The notes beneath the pieces were generated by a model. It searched no databases and was not told where the DNA came from. It saw only the letters and a program-made list of their open reading frames with translations. The position numbers and the translations under genes were made by a program. Below, piece by piece: positions 1 to 16,764 of a stretch of 64,000 nt of DNA; position 1 is the first letter of the stretch, and each line of letters starts with the position of its first letter. The stretch lies in contig JALIRH010000018.1 in assembly GCA_023055505.1 (NCBI GenBank), forward strand, positions 9,416,646 to 9,480,645, written 5' to 3'. This stretch comes from Callipepla californica brunnescens (lineage: Eukaryota > Chordata > Aves > Galliformes > Odontophoridae).

Positions 1-4297
<4,297 letters not shown>

Positions 4298-4730
4298 CCT
4301 GGCCTTGAGTGTCTCCAGGGATGGGGCATCACAGTGTCTCTGGGCAGCTGTTCCAGTGCATCACTGCCCTCTGGGTAAAGAATTTCCTCCTAATATCTAA
4401 CCTAAATCTCCCCTCTTTCAGTTTAAAGCCATTCCTTCTTGTTCTATCACTATCAAACTCTGTAAAAAGTCAGTCCCCTTCTGCCTGTAAGCTCCCCTCA
4501 AGTTTGGGAAGGCTACAGTGAGGTCTCCCTGCAGCCTTCTATTCTCCAGGCTTAACAAGCCCAGCTCCCTCAGACTTTCTGCACTTCAGATATGCTCAAG
4601 CTCTCTGGGCATCTCCATAACTCCCCTCTGGACCCACTCTAACAACTCTCCATCCTTCTTGTGTGGGGGTCCCAGGCCTTGTCACGGTGCCGCAGGTGGG
4701 TGGGGTAGAGGGCAGAGAGCCTTCCAAACC
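4298..4730 (-). mobile_element. CR1 LINE fragment, antisense orientation
   Basis: The + strand reads as the reverse complement of the 3' part of a bird CR1 retroposon. Diagnostic phrases include 'ccagggatggggcatc', 'ctaaatctcccctctttcag' and 'tctccaggcttaacaagccc'. The far end, near 4690-4725, still resembles CR1 but is diverged. No transposition-competent ORF remains; the short open frames in it are accidental. The lack of the terminal short tail at the left edge suggests the 3' tip was lost or has decayed. Confidence 0.9.
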
Positions 4731-7700
4731 AGGCTTCTTCAGAGTGATGATGTTAGCAATGCAGATTAATGAGCAGACTATCAAACCTCTTATAAAGCAC
4801 ATTAGTTTAACTGTCTTTCAGGTATGTTAGTTACATGTGTGTAATTTAGGTATTTTTCAGCACAAGAAAAATGATAAGGAGCAGGTTAGAAGGGAAGGTA
4901 CATTTGTGCCAGAGTAAGAGGGAGATGTACTAATGCTGGAAAGTGTTATACTGCTAATCCTTTTAACTTCCTATTTGGGCTTTGTTGGCAGCCCCCTGCT
5001 GGGGCTGATTATTCGGGTTTCATTCTGTCTTCCCAGGCATCCATTTCGAGCAGAGTTTCCTCTTTCCTTAGTTTACAAGGATCTGAGCTGCAAAAGGCAG
5101 TTAGTGTTTCTTCAAGGTGGTAAGCAGAGTTTTGCTGTTAAAATGTTAGAATTCATCCAAAGGTATGGAACATGTGATAACCAAGCTTCTGAATATACTT
5201 AGGAGGATGTATTGTTCACCAGTATGGGAGTATTGTATCTGCGACGTATTATTTCTTATCTCTGCAAACAGTGGAAGGATCCCTTCTATAGAAAAGCTCA
5301 GGGGTACATAAAGGCACCCTTGTTTCTTGAAGTTAGTGAAACTATGAAACACGTGAACTTTACCCCTTGCCTCTACAAAAGATCTGCCAATTCTGTGAAT
5401 TTAAAATCCATGGGAAATTTTTGTTGCCTGCGGCTGTTGAGTTTCAATGGCTAAAACTCTTTCTGAAGTTATGCTCGAATGATATATTCTTTTTAGCCTC
5501 CAAATGACACCTTATGCTTTTCCTGCATTCATGGGGCTGAAAAAAAGACGAACAAGTGTTCTCTGTTCAGACAACTGTCATATATAATCTGCTCTGTTTG
5601 AGTGTAGTGATTTAATGCCAATAATTAAAAAAAAAGAAAAGCTAAATGTGTTTAGCAGTTTGGTATTTTAAAATATGGGAATATTTAAAAAATGTTATGA
5701 TCCATGAAGGAACAGCACATACTAATGAAATGGGACTAAGGCACAAGAGAACTGGAAATGTTTCCTGTGTAATGAGCCATGCATGGTAAAGACTGCGTGG
5801 AATGGCTGGCAGCGAAGAGCTATCTACAGTGATATAGTCATTTTATGTTCCATTAAGGTCTTGTTATTTTAGTGTTTAAACAAAATTATGCTGCAGGAAA
5901 ATAAGGAGCCTGTTGTGTAACATTGGCAAGGAAGAAAATCAAACTTCAAAGTGTTGGGCTATCATTTAGGAGAACTATATCCATCAAGTTCTGACTTTTT
6001 AGCTGAGTACTTTGAGATGAAAGGAGGGGAAACTGATTCAGGAAGGAAATTGTGGCATACTGAGTGCTGCGTATGTTGAGACACTCTGGGGACAGATGTG
6101 AACAGAACTTTTTTTGGCTCCGTGACCAACTTAATATTTTGCTTATGCAAGATAATGGGCAGAGAGATCAGCCTGTATTTCCAAGAGCCACTAGTAGTGT
6201 ATTATATATATATATATATATATTTTTTTTTTGAGAGTATTGGGCACTGCTCTGAAAAATTAGATATGAGAAATATATTTTTGTATGTATATCTGAAAGC
6301 ATGCCCACACAGCAGTAGGAATGGGGAAAATTGAAACCTGCCTTGAGTTTTCTCGGCTGTGTTATATACCAGTATCTTAAGCAAACTAATTGCACAATCT
6401 GTTCAAGCTGCTGCATGAGAATATTTGTCTGAATCCATATTTTCTTTAATAAGGAAGACAGTGACTTGTGTCAGACAATTTGTCCACTGCTTCAGCGTGA
6501 GGGGTCCAGCCTTACTGCCAAGATTAACTCTCACACACATTCCTAATTTTGTGTACATCTGACAAAACCCACCATAGGTATTGTGTCCAGATTTCAGTCT
6601 GTACTGGTTTGCCCAGCCTGACATACACAGACGTATTTTGAAAGAGGATGGTGAAAGAGCAGTGTTGTTAGAGGCCAAAGTGGCAAAATGTGCAGGGGTT
6701 CTCCTTTTTGCCTCCTTGCAGGTTTCTTTCACTGCAGTCTAGACCTTCCTTAGCCAAGGACAACAGCTTGGACGACGCTGTGGTCACTGGCAGTGCAGCT
6801 GCCCCAGTATCCTTGTCTCTATCTCACAAGGAAATTTCACTTTTAACCCACTGAAGGTGTAGATGTGATAACTCCCACCCTCAGTGAGGTGGTGGTTTTC
6901 CTCGATCATGATATTGGGTTACTTTTGCAGGTATGGCTTTTGCACAGGAAGATTTAAGCTTTTGTGGTAGTGCAGAAACTAGAATGAGTCACAGTCTAGG
7001 AAGCACTTTGAAACATCTATTTTAATGCCAAATGTAAGACGATAGTAACTTCTAAATCGTTCTACTTCAAGTCAGCCTGTTTCTGACTTGCGTGCGTGCA
7101 AGGGTGATGAGAATGAGCCTTCTGGTGGTTTATGGCATTGTTACAGATGTGATGGGAAGAGGTGAGTATTAACTTGAACTGTTCTCTCTGAGCACTCTGC
7201 CAGTCAGTTCACAAACCAATTATCCTGGAAAAGTCAGTCTGTTCCAGATGTTGTGTGCCATTGCACAATTCTTTTCTGAGAAGCTGAAATGGAAAGATGG
7301 GCAATAAAAGGGAGATATGGAAAAGAAAATCTACCTATACCAAATTGTATCTTTTAGTTTAGAAATAAATGATACAATTTAGTACTTCCTTTTATAAAAT
7401 GTGCCAGTGTTTCCTTCTGAAATATATAGGTCGAAAGCAAGACTCATAGCCCTTTGGCCCTCATTCTGTCAGGCATGTAATAATAGGATAAACACATATA
7501 TGGGAGGCTGCTTTAGAAGAGTGAACATTTTAAAAAATGTTTAGTCCTGAGAACAGGCATTACTCAATGTACTTGAGATCTTTTCCAAACAAGCAATCCA
7601 TCGCCAAAACTCTGGCAACTGGTGTACATCATCTGGTACAATAGGGTAATATTTGTCTTCAGACCAGACAGAACAAATCTTCTTTTTAAGCCCCTGTGGC

Positions 7701-9302
7701 CCTTTAAGTACTGGTATGACTCAAAGTAAAGAAAGATATTTATCAGAGAATTTCAAGTGGATATTGAAGTATTATGCTCTGAATGCTTTATATTCTCCTA
7801 TCTCTGCTATATATTATTTTGAGCTCTGTCTTTGCATCTGAAAGACAACGGATATGCGTGTAGGGCATCCATGTTCCCAATGCAACACAAAGGTATGTGG
7901 AATAGGTTTTTCATACAGCTGTTCTGAGAGAGGAATGTCACGCAAACGCTGCTGAAAAATTAACACCACTCTGAGTGACTTAACTGTCTTATGTCTGATT
8001 TGCACTGCTCAGGCCATGAGTGGTTGAACTCTACTGACATATGCATGATTAATTCTGTTCGTATTGTCAGATGCTTTTCTCTGTTACATGGATATAAAAA
8101 TTGCATGACATGACATAATTTACTTTGTAATCTAGAAGTAAAATCATGCTCAGGTCAGTCATCTGAATTAGCAATTTTCATGAAACACTTGAGTAACTTA
8201 AAGGATCTCTCATGCACCATTTTTTGTTTGTTGTTTTGTTGTTCTTTCTTGTTCCTTGTTGTGTGTGCATGTCTTACTGATATTTCCCTAAAAGTAGAAG
8301 TGGTAATAAAGGCAGGCTGACAGTGTCTTGCAGTTGTTATGTTGATTTATAATTATAAAACGTGTTGACCATATCTTGATTGCATACAAAGGGTTCTCCT
8401 AAAGACAGTTACAGACCTGAGTTGATGGGATGATAATAAAGCACTCAGACAAGGGCAGTATATCATAGAACCACATTTTAGTTTGATTTCCAGCTTTGGC
8501 AGGCCAAGGTAAGCTGGAAGCTCTTGCACTCTGCTGCTGCTGCAGTTTCAGATGGGAGAGATGCCTCTGAGGATTTAAATTAATCCTTAATTTTTAGAAG
8601 TGTCCATACTTCAGGGAAGGAATGCACTCCAGAAAATGTTATGAAAGTACTTTTTAATTGAATAAGATCTCTGTATGTAGCCTTTGTGTATGTAAGTGTT
8701 GCTGATTGAGTTGAAAGACCAGCAAACAAGTAGCAGCAACTTCCATGAAGGGTTTTTTAAGGACTGGTTCTTATGAGCTAGAGTTGCGAGCTGCCAGTGT
8801 CTTCATTCAAAATTGAACTACAGACAGCTACGGAAACACCTTTTTTTTTTTTTTTTTTGCCCCAGTTTGTGAGAGCAGTTTCATGACACTGGGATATGGA
8901 ATGCATGGTAGGAAGTGGAAATGTGTGCTGGAACAAGTTCAGCCTATTTCTGTTTGCTTAACAAGGCTTTTACAAAGGCCAGTAGTGTATCTGTCACACT
9001 ACAGATGAGCAAAGTTGTCTTTTCCTAGCTGAAGATGGGAGAACACCCTGCCAGAAATCATGAGATGGAGTGAATGGATCATAGCATGGATTTATGTTCC
9101 AGGTGTGACTCCACTGGCTGATGATAGTTGCACTGTTGTGGGTATGCATGTTTATTCTGAGGAGGAATTAGAAGAAGTAGGAAGTACTGCAAAAGGGAGT
9201 GCAGGAGCAAAGCTCTTAACACATCAGTCTCATGGGATAAAACAACTTTATTTTTTCCAGTATACTGTAGTTACTACTTTTCTCAACCTCACTGGATAAT
9301 GT
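4731..9302. other. Non-coding DNA between CR1 copies
   Basis: About 4.6 kb without a recognisable gene. Open frames here are at most about 110 codons, overlap on opposite strands and show no domain or motif. Simple repeats are a TA/T tract at 6202-6232 and an 18-base T run at 8841-8858. An E-box CACGTG occurs near 5350, alone. Confidence 0.55.
6202..6232. repeat. Short (TA)n followed by poly-T
   Basis: About ten TA dinucleotides run directly into a ten-base T tract. Confidence 0.9.
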
Positions 9303-9365
9303 AGAATCATAGAGTATCCCAAACTGGAAGGACCTCATGAGGATCATTGAATCCAACTCCACGTA
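9303..9365 (-). mobile_element. CR1 LINE 3' end, short, antisense
   Basis: The segment starts with 'gaatcatagag' and continues with 'aactggaaggacctcatg' and 'tccaactcc', which is the reverse complement of the CR1 3' terminus. Only about 60 bp remain, so this is a severely 5'-truncated or eroded copy. Confidence 0.8.
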
Positions 9366-12289
9366 ATACATGTTCACCATGTCTTGCAGCTGAAATGGAG
9401 AGTGATTGCGTTTTGGTAGGGGGTGTATTCAACTAGGACAAATGCAAGTAGATATAATATTAGGTTGATCTAACAAAAAAACAAAGGTAGTGAGAAGATG
9501 TGATGTTTTATCCACCTGCATGGTTTCAAAGACTGACAGAGCATGCTTGTCTGTGAGGGAGCACCAGCTGCCAGCCAGATTGGTTGCCTGGAGTAGATGT
9601 TCCTGTTGGCTAGCTGCTCTTTAATAAGTATTCTCTGAATAGCATTCAAGCTATTGAGCAGATCAGTTTTGTCTGTTGAGGAAAAAATGGAATTCCTTTC
9701 TTTGTGTTACACGAAAGTCATTGTGACCTTGAATTCAACACAGACTCATTGAAGTTTGTGCAGAATAATCCAAAGGTGGGTTGTCAGACAGGCTGTCAGA
9801 TGGTCTTGTCTGTCTGCCTTTCTGGTTTGTTTATTTGCTTGTTTCATGCTGCTGAACCACTTTGGTTGCTTTGCAGACTGTACAAACTAACACCTGCAGC
9901 AGTTACTTGGCTCAGCCACTGCTGTGTCTGAGTGGTTCACAAAGACATATTTATTCTGCTTGGCATTAATTAGATGGAGACGGTGGAAAAGAACAAAAGA
10001 AGAAAAGAGAATTTATTGCATTCCTGAGCTGATAACAAGTACAAGACTGACAAGGAGAGAGGAAGCTTATAGAGCAGAGGGCCTCTCAGTACTGGAAACT
10101 GAAAAATGAACTATAACATCAAACACTGCTAGGAAATAACCCAATCTAGTGCTTTCTTTGCAGTCCACTAACTTTATTTTTTTCAAGGAACTTCTGCTTT
10201 GTCTGTTTGACCTGAAGAAAGTTAGGTAGAATAACTTAATGATAGACATCACAAATAAAAGTCACCCGGAATGGAAAACTGACTTTGCAATTTATATTGA
10301 AGTGCTGTGTATCTTCACAGTGCGCAGGGCACTATTAGACGTTGCATCCACTTATTTGTGAAATTATTGCTCAGCAGATCCAAGGCTTAAAATTGTCAGT
10401 GGATCTGACAATGGAATGTTATGAAAAAATGCTCTCAAAGGAGAAAATTATGGGAGATGGTCTTGCTGGTGTTTGTTCATCTGCCCGAAAACAGCAGCAG
10501 AGAGGGTATTTCAGGGAGAGTCTCAATCAGTATCTGGTTTGTTCCTCAATTTTCCCTGAAGTTAAACATTTTCTCTGGGCCACAGCCTGTCTGTAGCACT
10601 TGTAGAGGCTATTCATTTTCATAGCAAATACTAATTTTTTCCAAAGAAAAATATGCCTCTATTAGAAATCTCTACTTCAAATAGACAAAAAATAATAGCT
10701 GCAGTATATGTCATTCTCAGCTGGCCAACTTTTGTTCTCTGTGACATAATAATATCAATCTTGTATGATCTTCAGCTCTTGAAATATAATTGAGTGTGTG
10801 ATGGCTTCCCCATCTGCAGGTTCTTTAATGCACTTATTGCTTAGAGGAGTGTCATTTTATGCTCCAAATTTGAAAGTTTCATGACAATTCATCCCAAATG
10901 ATGTTGTTATTGCTCATATAACTGGCTGATTTTTTTTTTCCTTAAGTCACCATTGGTCTTTGTTCTTGGATTTACCTGCTAGACTGCATTCTTATTTATT
11001 TTCCATCTCTCTTGCTTGAGAATAATTGCACTGTTTTCCCTCTTGGTCTGAGCTGGGAGGTATGCACTTGGTTTTAGTTTATGATGTAATTTGTGGTATG
11101 TCACAGTGGGAGGAGTTTCTTTCAATGAAGGGAAGAAAGTGAACTAATACTTATTTCCTTGTCTCTTGGCTGACTTTGATTTTTTTGAAGTAAAATTCCT
11201 TTACGCACACTGTCATGACAGTGATGCAGAGACCTGCTGCGGCTCATAGTGGCACACTCTTCATTCTGGTCAATGGGAATCAGTACTTATATGACTCCAT
11301 AATCTAGAATTTGTCCTTTTTTTTTTTTTTTTTTTTTTTTAATCTACCCTGACAAAGACACCAACAAAAGAAGGAAGAATAAAGAATAAGACAGAAGAGG
11401 AAAGTTCTCAGACAATTAGAGATTTTATAATAAGCAGAAGGAAAAGGTTGCTCAGTTTTACAAGATGGGCGCTCACAGAATTTCCTGCAAGCCACTAGTG
11501 CCTAGAGGGAATGTGACTGATGGCATTAATTAGAGCAGTATGTTTAACAAGTGCTCCTAGCTATAACGACCTCATTAATTAAAACTTGAACTTTTTAAGA
11601 TGACTCTACTCTAATTCTGATTTATGAATTCTCTCTTTTTCCTTTCTGAAATAAGGAAAAACTGGGTGAACAGGTCAGTAGCGCATGCAAAAAAATAGTA
11701 TGTAATGCATTACAGTGATGTATGTTTCTTTGCAGAATCAGAAAAGCACAAATCAACACATAAATCATGCATATCAGCAAGTAGAGATACTTTCTTTAGC
11801 ATCCTCTGGAGATCTGGGTTTAAACTCATCTTATGTGAGGTTATAGGAACCATTTTCTGAACTAGCTGTAAACTAAGTGTATCGTTCTTACAATGATTTA
11901 AGCAATTTGCTTTCTTCTGAATATCCATATTCATCATCTCTTATAGACTTGCATTTGTAAATACTTATCTCTCTTCACTTGGTAAAACCTTAGGAGAGTA
12001 ACATAAGGTTCTATGTGTTTCCATACATATTGAAGGTCTGGATTCTGCAGTCTTTAGCAAGTGAAAAATGCATATAAGCCACTAAACAGGCACTATGCTG
12101 TTGAGTAAGGATCTGTGTTCCCTGATGGCTTTGCTTTGTTTCACATGAGCTAATGTTCTTTATTAAAAGATAGTTTTCTTTTACTAATACTTTTCAAGGC
12201 TATTCAGTTCAATTCGCTCCTGGTTCTCATTCATTTTAAAATACACTTGGTACAGTGAATAGAAGAATTTCCCTGGAAGACAATAGATA
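9366..12289. other. Non-coding DNA, nothing recognised
   Basis: No gene is recognisable. The stretch holds a 24-base T tract at 11317-11340 and a perfect 16-bp palindrome at 11208-11223. The short open frames overlap one another and carry no motifs. Confidence 0.55.
11317..11340. repeat. Poly-T tract, 24 bases
   Basis: An uninterrupted T run on the + strand. It creates a spurious poly-Lys tail in a minus-strand open frame. Confidence 0.97.
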
Positions 12290-12620
12290 CACCCTCGGGA
12301 CTAAAGACCGTTTCATTAGCATATACTTGCTTTGTCTCTAATCCTCTGAGTATTTATCGATGTACTTAACTTTATTTAGCGTTCCCAGGAAATTCATGTA
12401 TCCGATGCTATCTCTCGGTGTCCTGCAGCACTATCCCCATTCCTAAGTGCAGTGAGAAGGCATTTCCTTCAAAGAAACCGCGGAACAATGGCCTCACTTG
12501 GAAACAGGACTGGTTTCAGCCATTCACGTGTATACACGTGAAAGAGAAAGTCAGAAATCTATCTTGTGATTGTGGCAGTCATTTGAAACGTTATTTTACT
12601 AATATGGAAGTCGTAGATTC
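12290..12620. promoter_or_regulatory. CpG-enriched patch with double E-box palindrome
   Basis: By eye this 330-bp patch has about 12 CpG dinucleotides, against very few in the surrounding kilobases. At 12523-12542 it contains a perfect 20-bp palindrome, TTCACGTGTATACACGTGAA, with two CACGTG E-boxes whose starts are 10 bp apart. CACGTG is the classic site for bHLH factors such as USF, MYC/MAX and CLOCK/BMAL1. A 72-codon open frame (12418-12636, +) crosses it but shows no motif. I infer a cis-regulatory element, enhancer or alternative promoter, about 17 kb upstream of the MID1 start codon; no functional evidence is available. Confidence 0.4.
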
Positions 12621-12929
12621 CAGTGTGCATTGGTAGGTTTGTAATTAAATTAACAGTTTAATGGCCACATACAGTTTAAGAGAGGTATGTGATTTCAATG
12701 AAAAATTTTGTAGTTCAGGAATACATCAATTTCTGTAAAGACAAATCATGCAACGTAAGAATCGTGTATGGTAAAGAGAAATGTAGTTTGCCTTAGCAAA
12801 TGTACAGTGTTAGAGTCACTAAAGGTAACATATTGTGGCTTATTATCAAGTTTAAGTAAGATATTGCCTGCCTATTGATCTTGATAACTTTTCTGCAGTT
12901 TTTCAGGAATTTTGAGTAAAATGCAGTTG

Positions 12930-12957
12930 TTTTTTTTTTTTTTTTTTTTTTTTTTTT
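12930..12957. repeat. Poly-T tract, 28 bases
   Basis: The longest homopolymer in the window on either strand; followed by 'aggg'. No repeat body is recognisable next to it. Confidence 0.97.
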
Positions 12958-14385
12958 AGGGAACTTTGAATTCAAAGCTTGTATTGTTTTCAGCAGCAAT
13001 GATGTTGGCTTATCAGCAAAGGATAGAGACAATGTATTGGCCTTGTTTTCACCTGTGTGAATCTGTTCCTCTTTAAATCTGGTCTAACCCCATAGTGAGA
13101 TGGAGAAGGACTGACAAAGTGCAGAGGTTAGGACTTAGCACTGCAAAATGACAAAAATTCCTCTAGAGTGATTTGACAGAATGCCTGATGCTACAGCATA
13201 GTTAACTGAGCAGAATGAGGGGCTTTAATTCCAAGGGGGTACTATGTAGAAAGCATGATGAATAATGTTACACAACAGCTAGAATTAACTTCATAACCTT
13301 ACCTAACCAATAATCAAATAGTTAGTTATAGTAACATGGAATGTTTTCAGAGCATGGTAAAGAAAAATATCCAAATTTCACGTATCTAGTCTTTTAGACC
13401 AAAGTCTTTACTCTGTGTTGGGTTCAAACAGGAAAACCATCCTTTCAGCTATGCTGCAAGAGAAGACATAAAAATGAACCAGTTCATTAGAGTTTATCTG
13501 GTGCAGTTTATACTTTTTTTTTCCTTTTCTTTTTCTTCTGCTCTAGAAGTATACAATTGCACATTGTTAGTCTTTAATCTAAATTGAACAATTTGGATCA
13601 CTTGATGTTTTTAGATACCTGGCTTCATCATTCCTCATTCCTGCAGGATCCTTCAAGAGGACAGATTACTGTTCAATGCTGTATCATTCATCTATTTGGA
13701 ACAGATAATTAATCTTCTCTTTCTCTGTTTAAAACCCAGCATACACAGCATTGAACAAATGGCTTCAGTATTCACAGGGAAATGTTAAAAGCGTGTAGCA
13801 GTAAAATGGGACACCAGTAGTTTTTTATTTTTCCTTCTCCCTGCGTTGTCTGTCCCCAAGATTACAAGTAGCTGGTGTGTATTGGAAGCGAGGGGAGTTT
13901 CTCTGTGGCTTACTCTGACATTCAGGAAGTGGGATAATGGTTATTTTGTAATCTGTTCATCTGATAACAATCAAGTACCTGTTGCTCCTCCAAAGAGGCG
14001 CAAATTATTCCAGGATTGAGTGCTGGTACTGACATTATGGTTTACCTTTCTCCAGAGAGCATTAACATTGAGTCATTTGTAGTGTGCCTTGCTGGGTGAA
14101 AGTCAGAGTATATTTAAATATAATTGTAAAATCCAGATAAGCCATTAGGGAATACTTGCCTACCCTCACCCATCAGTATCTTCAGTTTTCTATCCATGAG
14201 ACAGAGGAGGGGTTTTATAGCTGAAAGAACAATTAATATTAAACAACCATTTGAAAAAGGAATTGTTAATAAACATTCATATAAAAAAATGTAACAGTAA
14301 GAAGCTGTTCAAACTGCATCACACAAGATGCTCTTGCTGACATGATGTGTCTTAGTTTTTCCAGAAAGCTCAACTGTTGCTAGAC

Positions 14386-14408
14386 TTTTTTTTTTTTTTT
14401 TTTTTTTT
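14386..14408. repeat. Poly-T tract, 23 bases
   Basis: An uninterrupted T run on the + strand with no recognisable retroposon body beside it. Confidence 0.97.
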
Positions 14409-16456
14409 AATGTGAAGGACGTTGAAAGAATTAAAAAGAGAATTGCAGGGTGCAGACATCAAATAAATGGTGGGAGCATCTCTGCTTCCTCACATTTGTT
14501 ATATTTGGAGTGGGCAAGAAGGGACTAATAAGTAATGTAATTAAAGTACTTGCCTAAGTTAGGTGAGCCCTGTGCCTTCTGATGTAAGTCCAGAACAGTG
14601 CTGAGGCTGCTCTAAATTTGGCACTACTCAACAAAGATGTGTTGTGGATCAGCCCATCGTTACTGACTGTGGATATAAAAAGAGAAAAAAGAATGCAGAT
14701 GCATTATCAAACCACTGATTATGATGATTTTTCCTCATCAGAAGATCCCATGATTAGCTTAGCATAAGTAATTTATGAGTCTGCTCTCTTGCTTGCCTTT
14801 GAGAGAATGATAAACTGCAGACATATTAGCATATTTATTTTAATTGTTAATGTTAGAACAGATCTCTCCTATGATCTCATTATAGTACGCTGTGGCATTT
14901 GCTTTCCATGTGTGGTGGATTAATAGGACTTCAACTTGATGCTTGGGAACAGCGCCTATCAATCTAAAAATATGTCCCCTGTCCATCAAAATAAGATTAA
15001 ATACAATTCCACAAATACTCGATCTTTTAAAAAGCCTTGTTCATAATTTTGTTCTGCACATGACATAAGTGGCATAGAGAATTTTCTCACATAGAGTAGG
15101 TAGCAAAGCAGTAACATCAGGGTTCCTGAAGCTGCATGTTAGGATCTACAAACCGACAAGTAGAAGTCTCAGTTTCTGGATTTCTTTTTCTTTTTTAAAC
15201 AAATAAATCAGGTATTTTATCAAGTTATTTATGCCTGAATTATCAGCAGAACAACAGAATAAATAATAAAAAAAAAGACAGTACTGAGTGCATGTGTTTC
15301 AGGGAATTGCAGTAGTGGAGCTGAAGTAGAGTTTTGTCCCTAAATGAAGTTGCTTCTCACAGTTGGCCCTGCTATCACATTTTCCTAGCATTTTGTATGC
15401 TCTGTGGAAATAGGACGTCTTATAGCCCTGTTGGGCACCTGCTCCTTTCTGTCCTATCGTTGATCTGTTCCAGTTCCTGGAGTATTGTGTTTCTTCATTG
15501 CAAGGAGCATTGTAACCAAAATAATACTGGATTACTATACAGCATACCTATAGGGTGTGCAGAACATGAAGCATGCTATTTAACACCCTCTTAAACAACA
15601 GGACAAATTCTTCCCATACAGAGCTGACTGTGTTCTGACGAAACAGAAGCCTGCACAAAGACCAAGATAGTGTCACTGAAAGTAATGTTATTCAGAATTC
15701 ACACATGATGAAATGTAATCATTTTACAGTGGTTCAATAAACAGTATTCATTTATGTATCAGAGACTTAAACTTTGTTAAACTTAAATACATCAGCCTAC
15801 CTCTCTGGTAAAACATTGGCTTAGAGCTTCAGCTGAATTTCTTCACTATCTGACTGAGTTGGGGAAATTGGCAACTGCAGTGTGGCTGATTTTTGGCAAT
15901 AGTTTAAGAAATTAGCATCACCAGATAGCTGCATATTTCCCCTGCTGTAACTTACTGTGATGATATTGCACTTGAGCAATGATTTCTGAGCTGTACTTTC
16001 CTAAGAAACTTATGAGCCATGGTGCAGCATTTACTTTGCTGTTTCTGTGGTGAAGGTTGCAGCTTCCAGCAAAAAAGAGGGTATTGTGGCTGACACATTT
16101 TGTTTCGTTGAAAATTCACCAAAGCAGTGCTGGCTCTGAAGTTGGTATGTTCTCAAACTCTGGTGACTTTGTTCACATTCAGTCATGTGTTTCAGTCCTT
16201 TGTCTGTGTAAGAATTGAACTCCACATCCCATGTCTTGCCTGATGGTGATTTTATGGATTTCAGTAGGTGTGTGCGAAAAGGAAGACTAACAGTCATCTA
16301 TTTTATATTTCATGTGAGTTAAGAAAGTGAAAGAAGGGAGATTATGGTAAGAGGACGTGGATTTTTCTCAGTTGCATTTTTTTTACCTTAACTTACACTC
16401 TTGAATCACTAACTAGAGCAAGCTAGCATAGCCAGTGGTATATACAGTATATATAC

Positions 16457-16764
16457 CAGCCTCTTCTCCCAGGTAACTAATGACAGGACAAGAGGGAATG
16501 GCCACAAGTTGTGCCGGGGAAGATTTAGATTAGACTTGAGGAAAAATTTTTTCTCTGAGAGAGTGGTCCGGCACTGGAATGGCCTGCCTAGGGAGGTGGT
16601 TGAGGCACCGTCCCTAGCGCTGTTCAAGAAGCGTTTAGATGAGGTGCTGAGGGATTTGATTTAGTAGCTTGGTTGGTAGGGATGGTGGTGTGAGGATGGT
16701 TGGACTAGATGATCTTGTAGGTCCTTTCCAACCTAATGTATCTATGAATCTATGAATCTATATA
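16457..16764 (+). mobile_element. CR1 LINE 3' fragment, sense orientation
   Basis: About 300 bp of CR1 3' sequence in the forward direction. Recognisable pieces are 'gacaagagggaatggcc', 'gcactggaatggcctgcc', 'gggaggtggttgag' and 'ggttggactagatgatcttg', ending in a short-period tail of repeated 'tctatgaa'. The tail marks the true 3' end, and the left edge is the usual CR1 5' truncation. The last 65 bp are nearly identical, in reverse complement, to the CR1 end at 40145-40214, so the two belong to one subfamily. Confidence 0.93.

Larger units (their letters stand above)
12621..16456. other. Non-coding DNA, nothing recognised
   Basis: AT-rich stretch without a credible ORF. It contains two long T tracts (12930-12957 and 14386-14408). 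Confidence 0.55.

Noticed and set aside
6403..6732. 109-codon minus-strand frame
   Set aside because: No motif and no conserved-looking composition. A decayed repeat origin is possible, but I could not name one.
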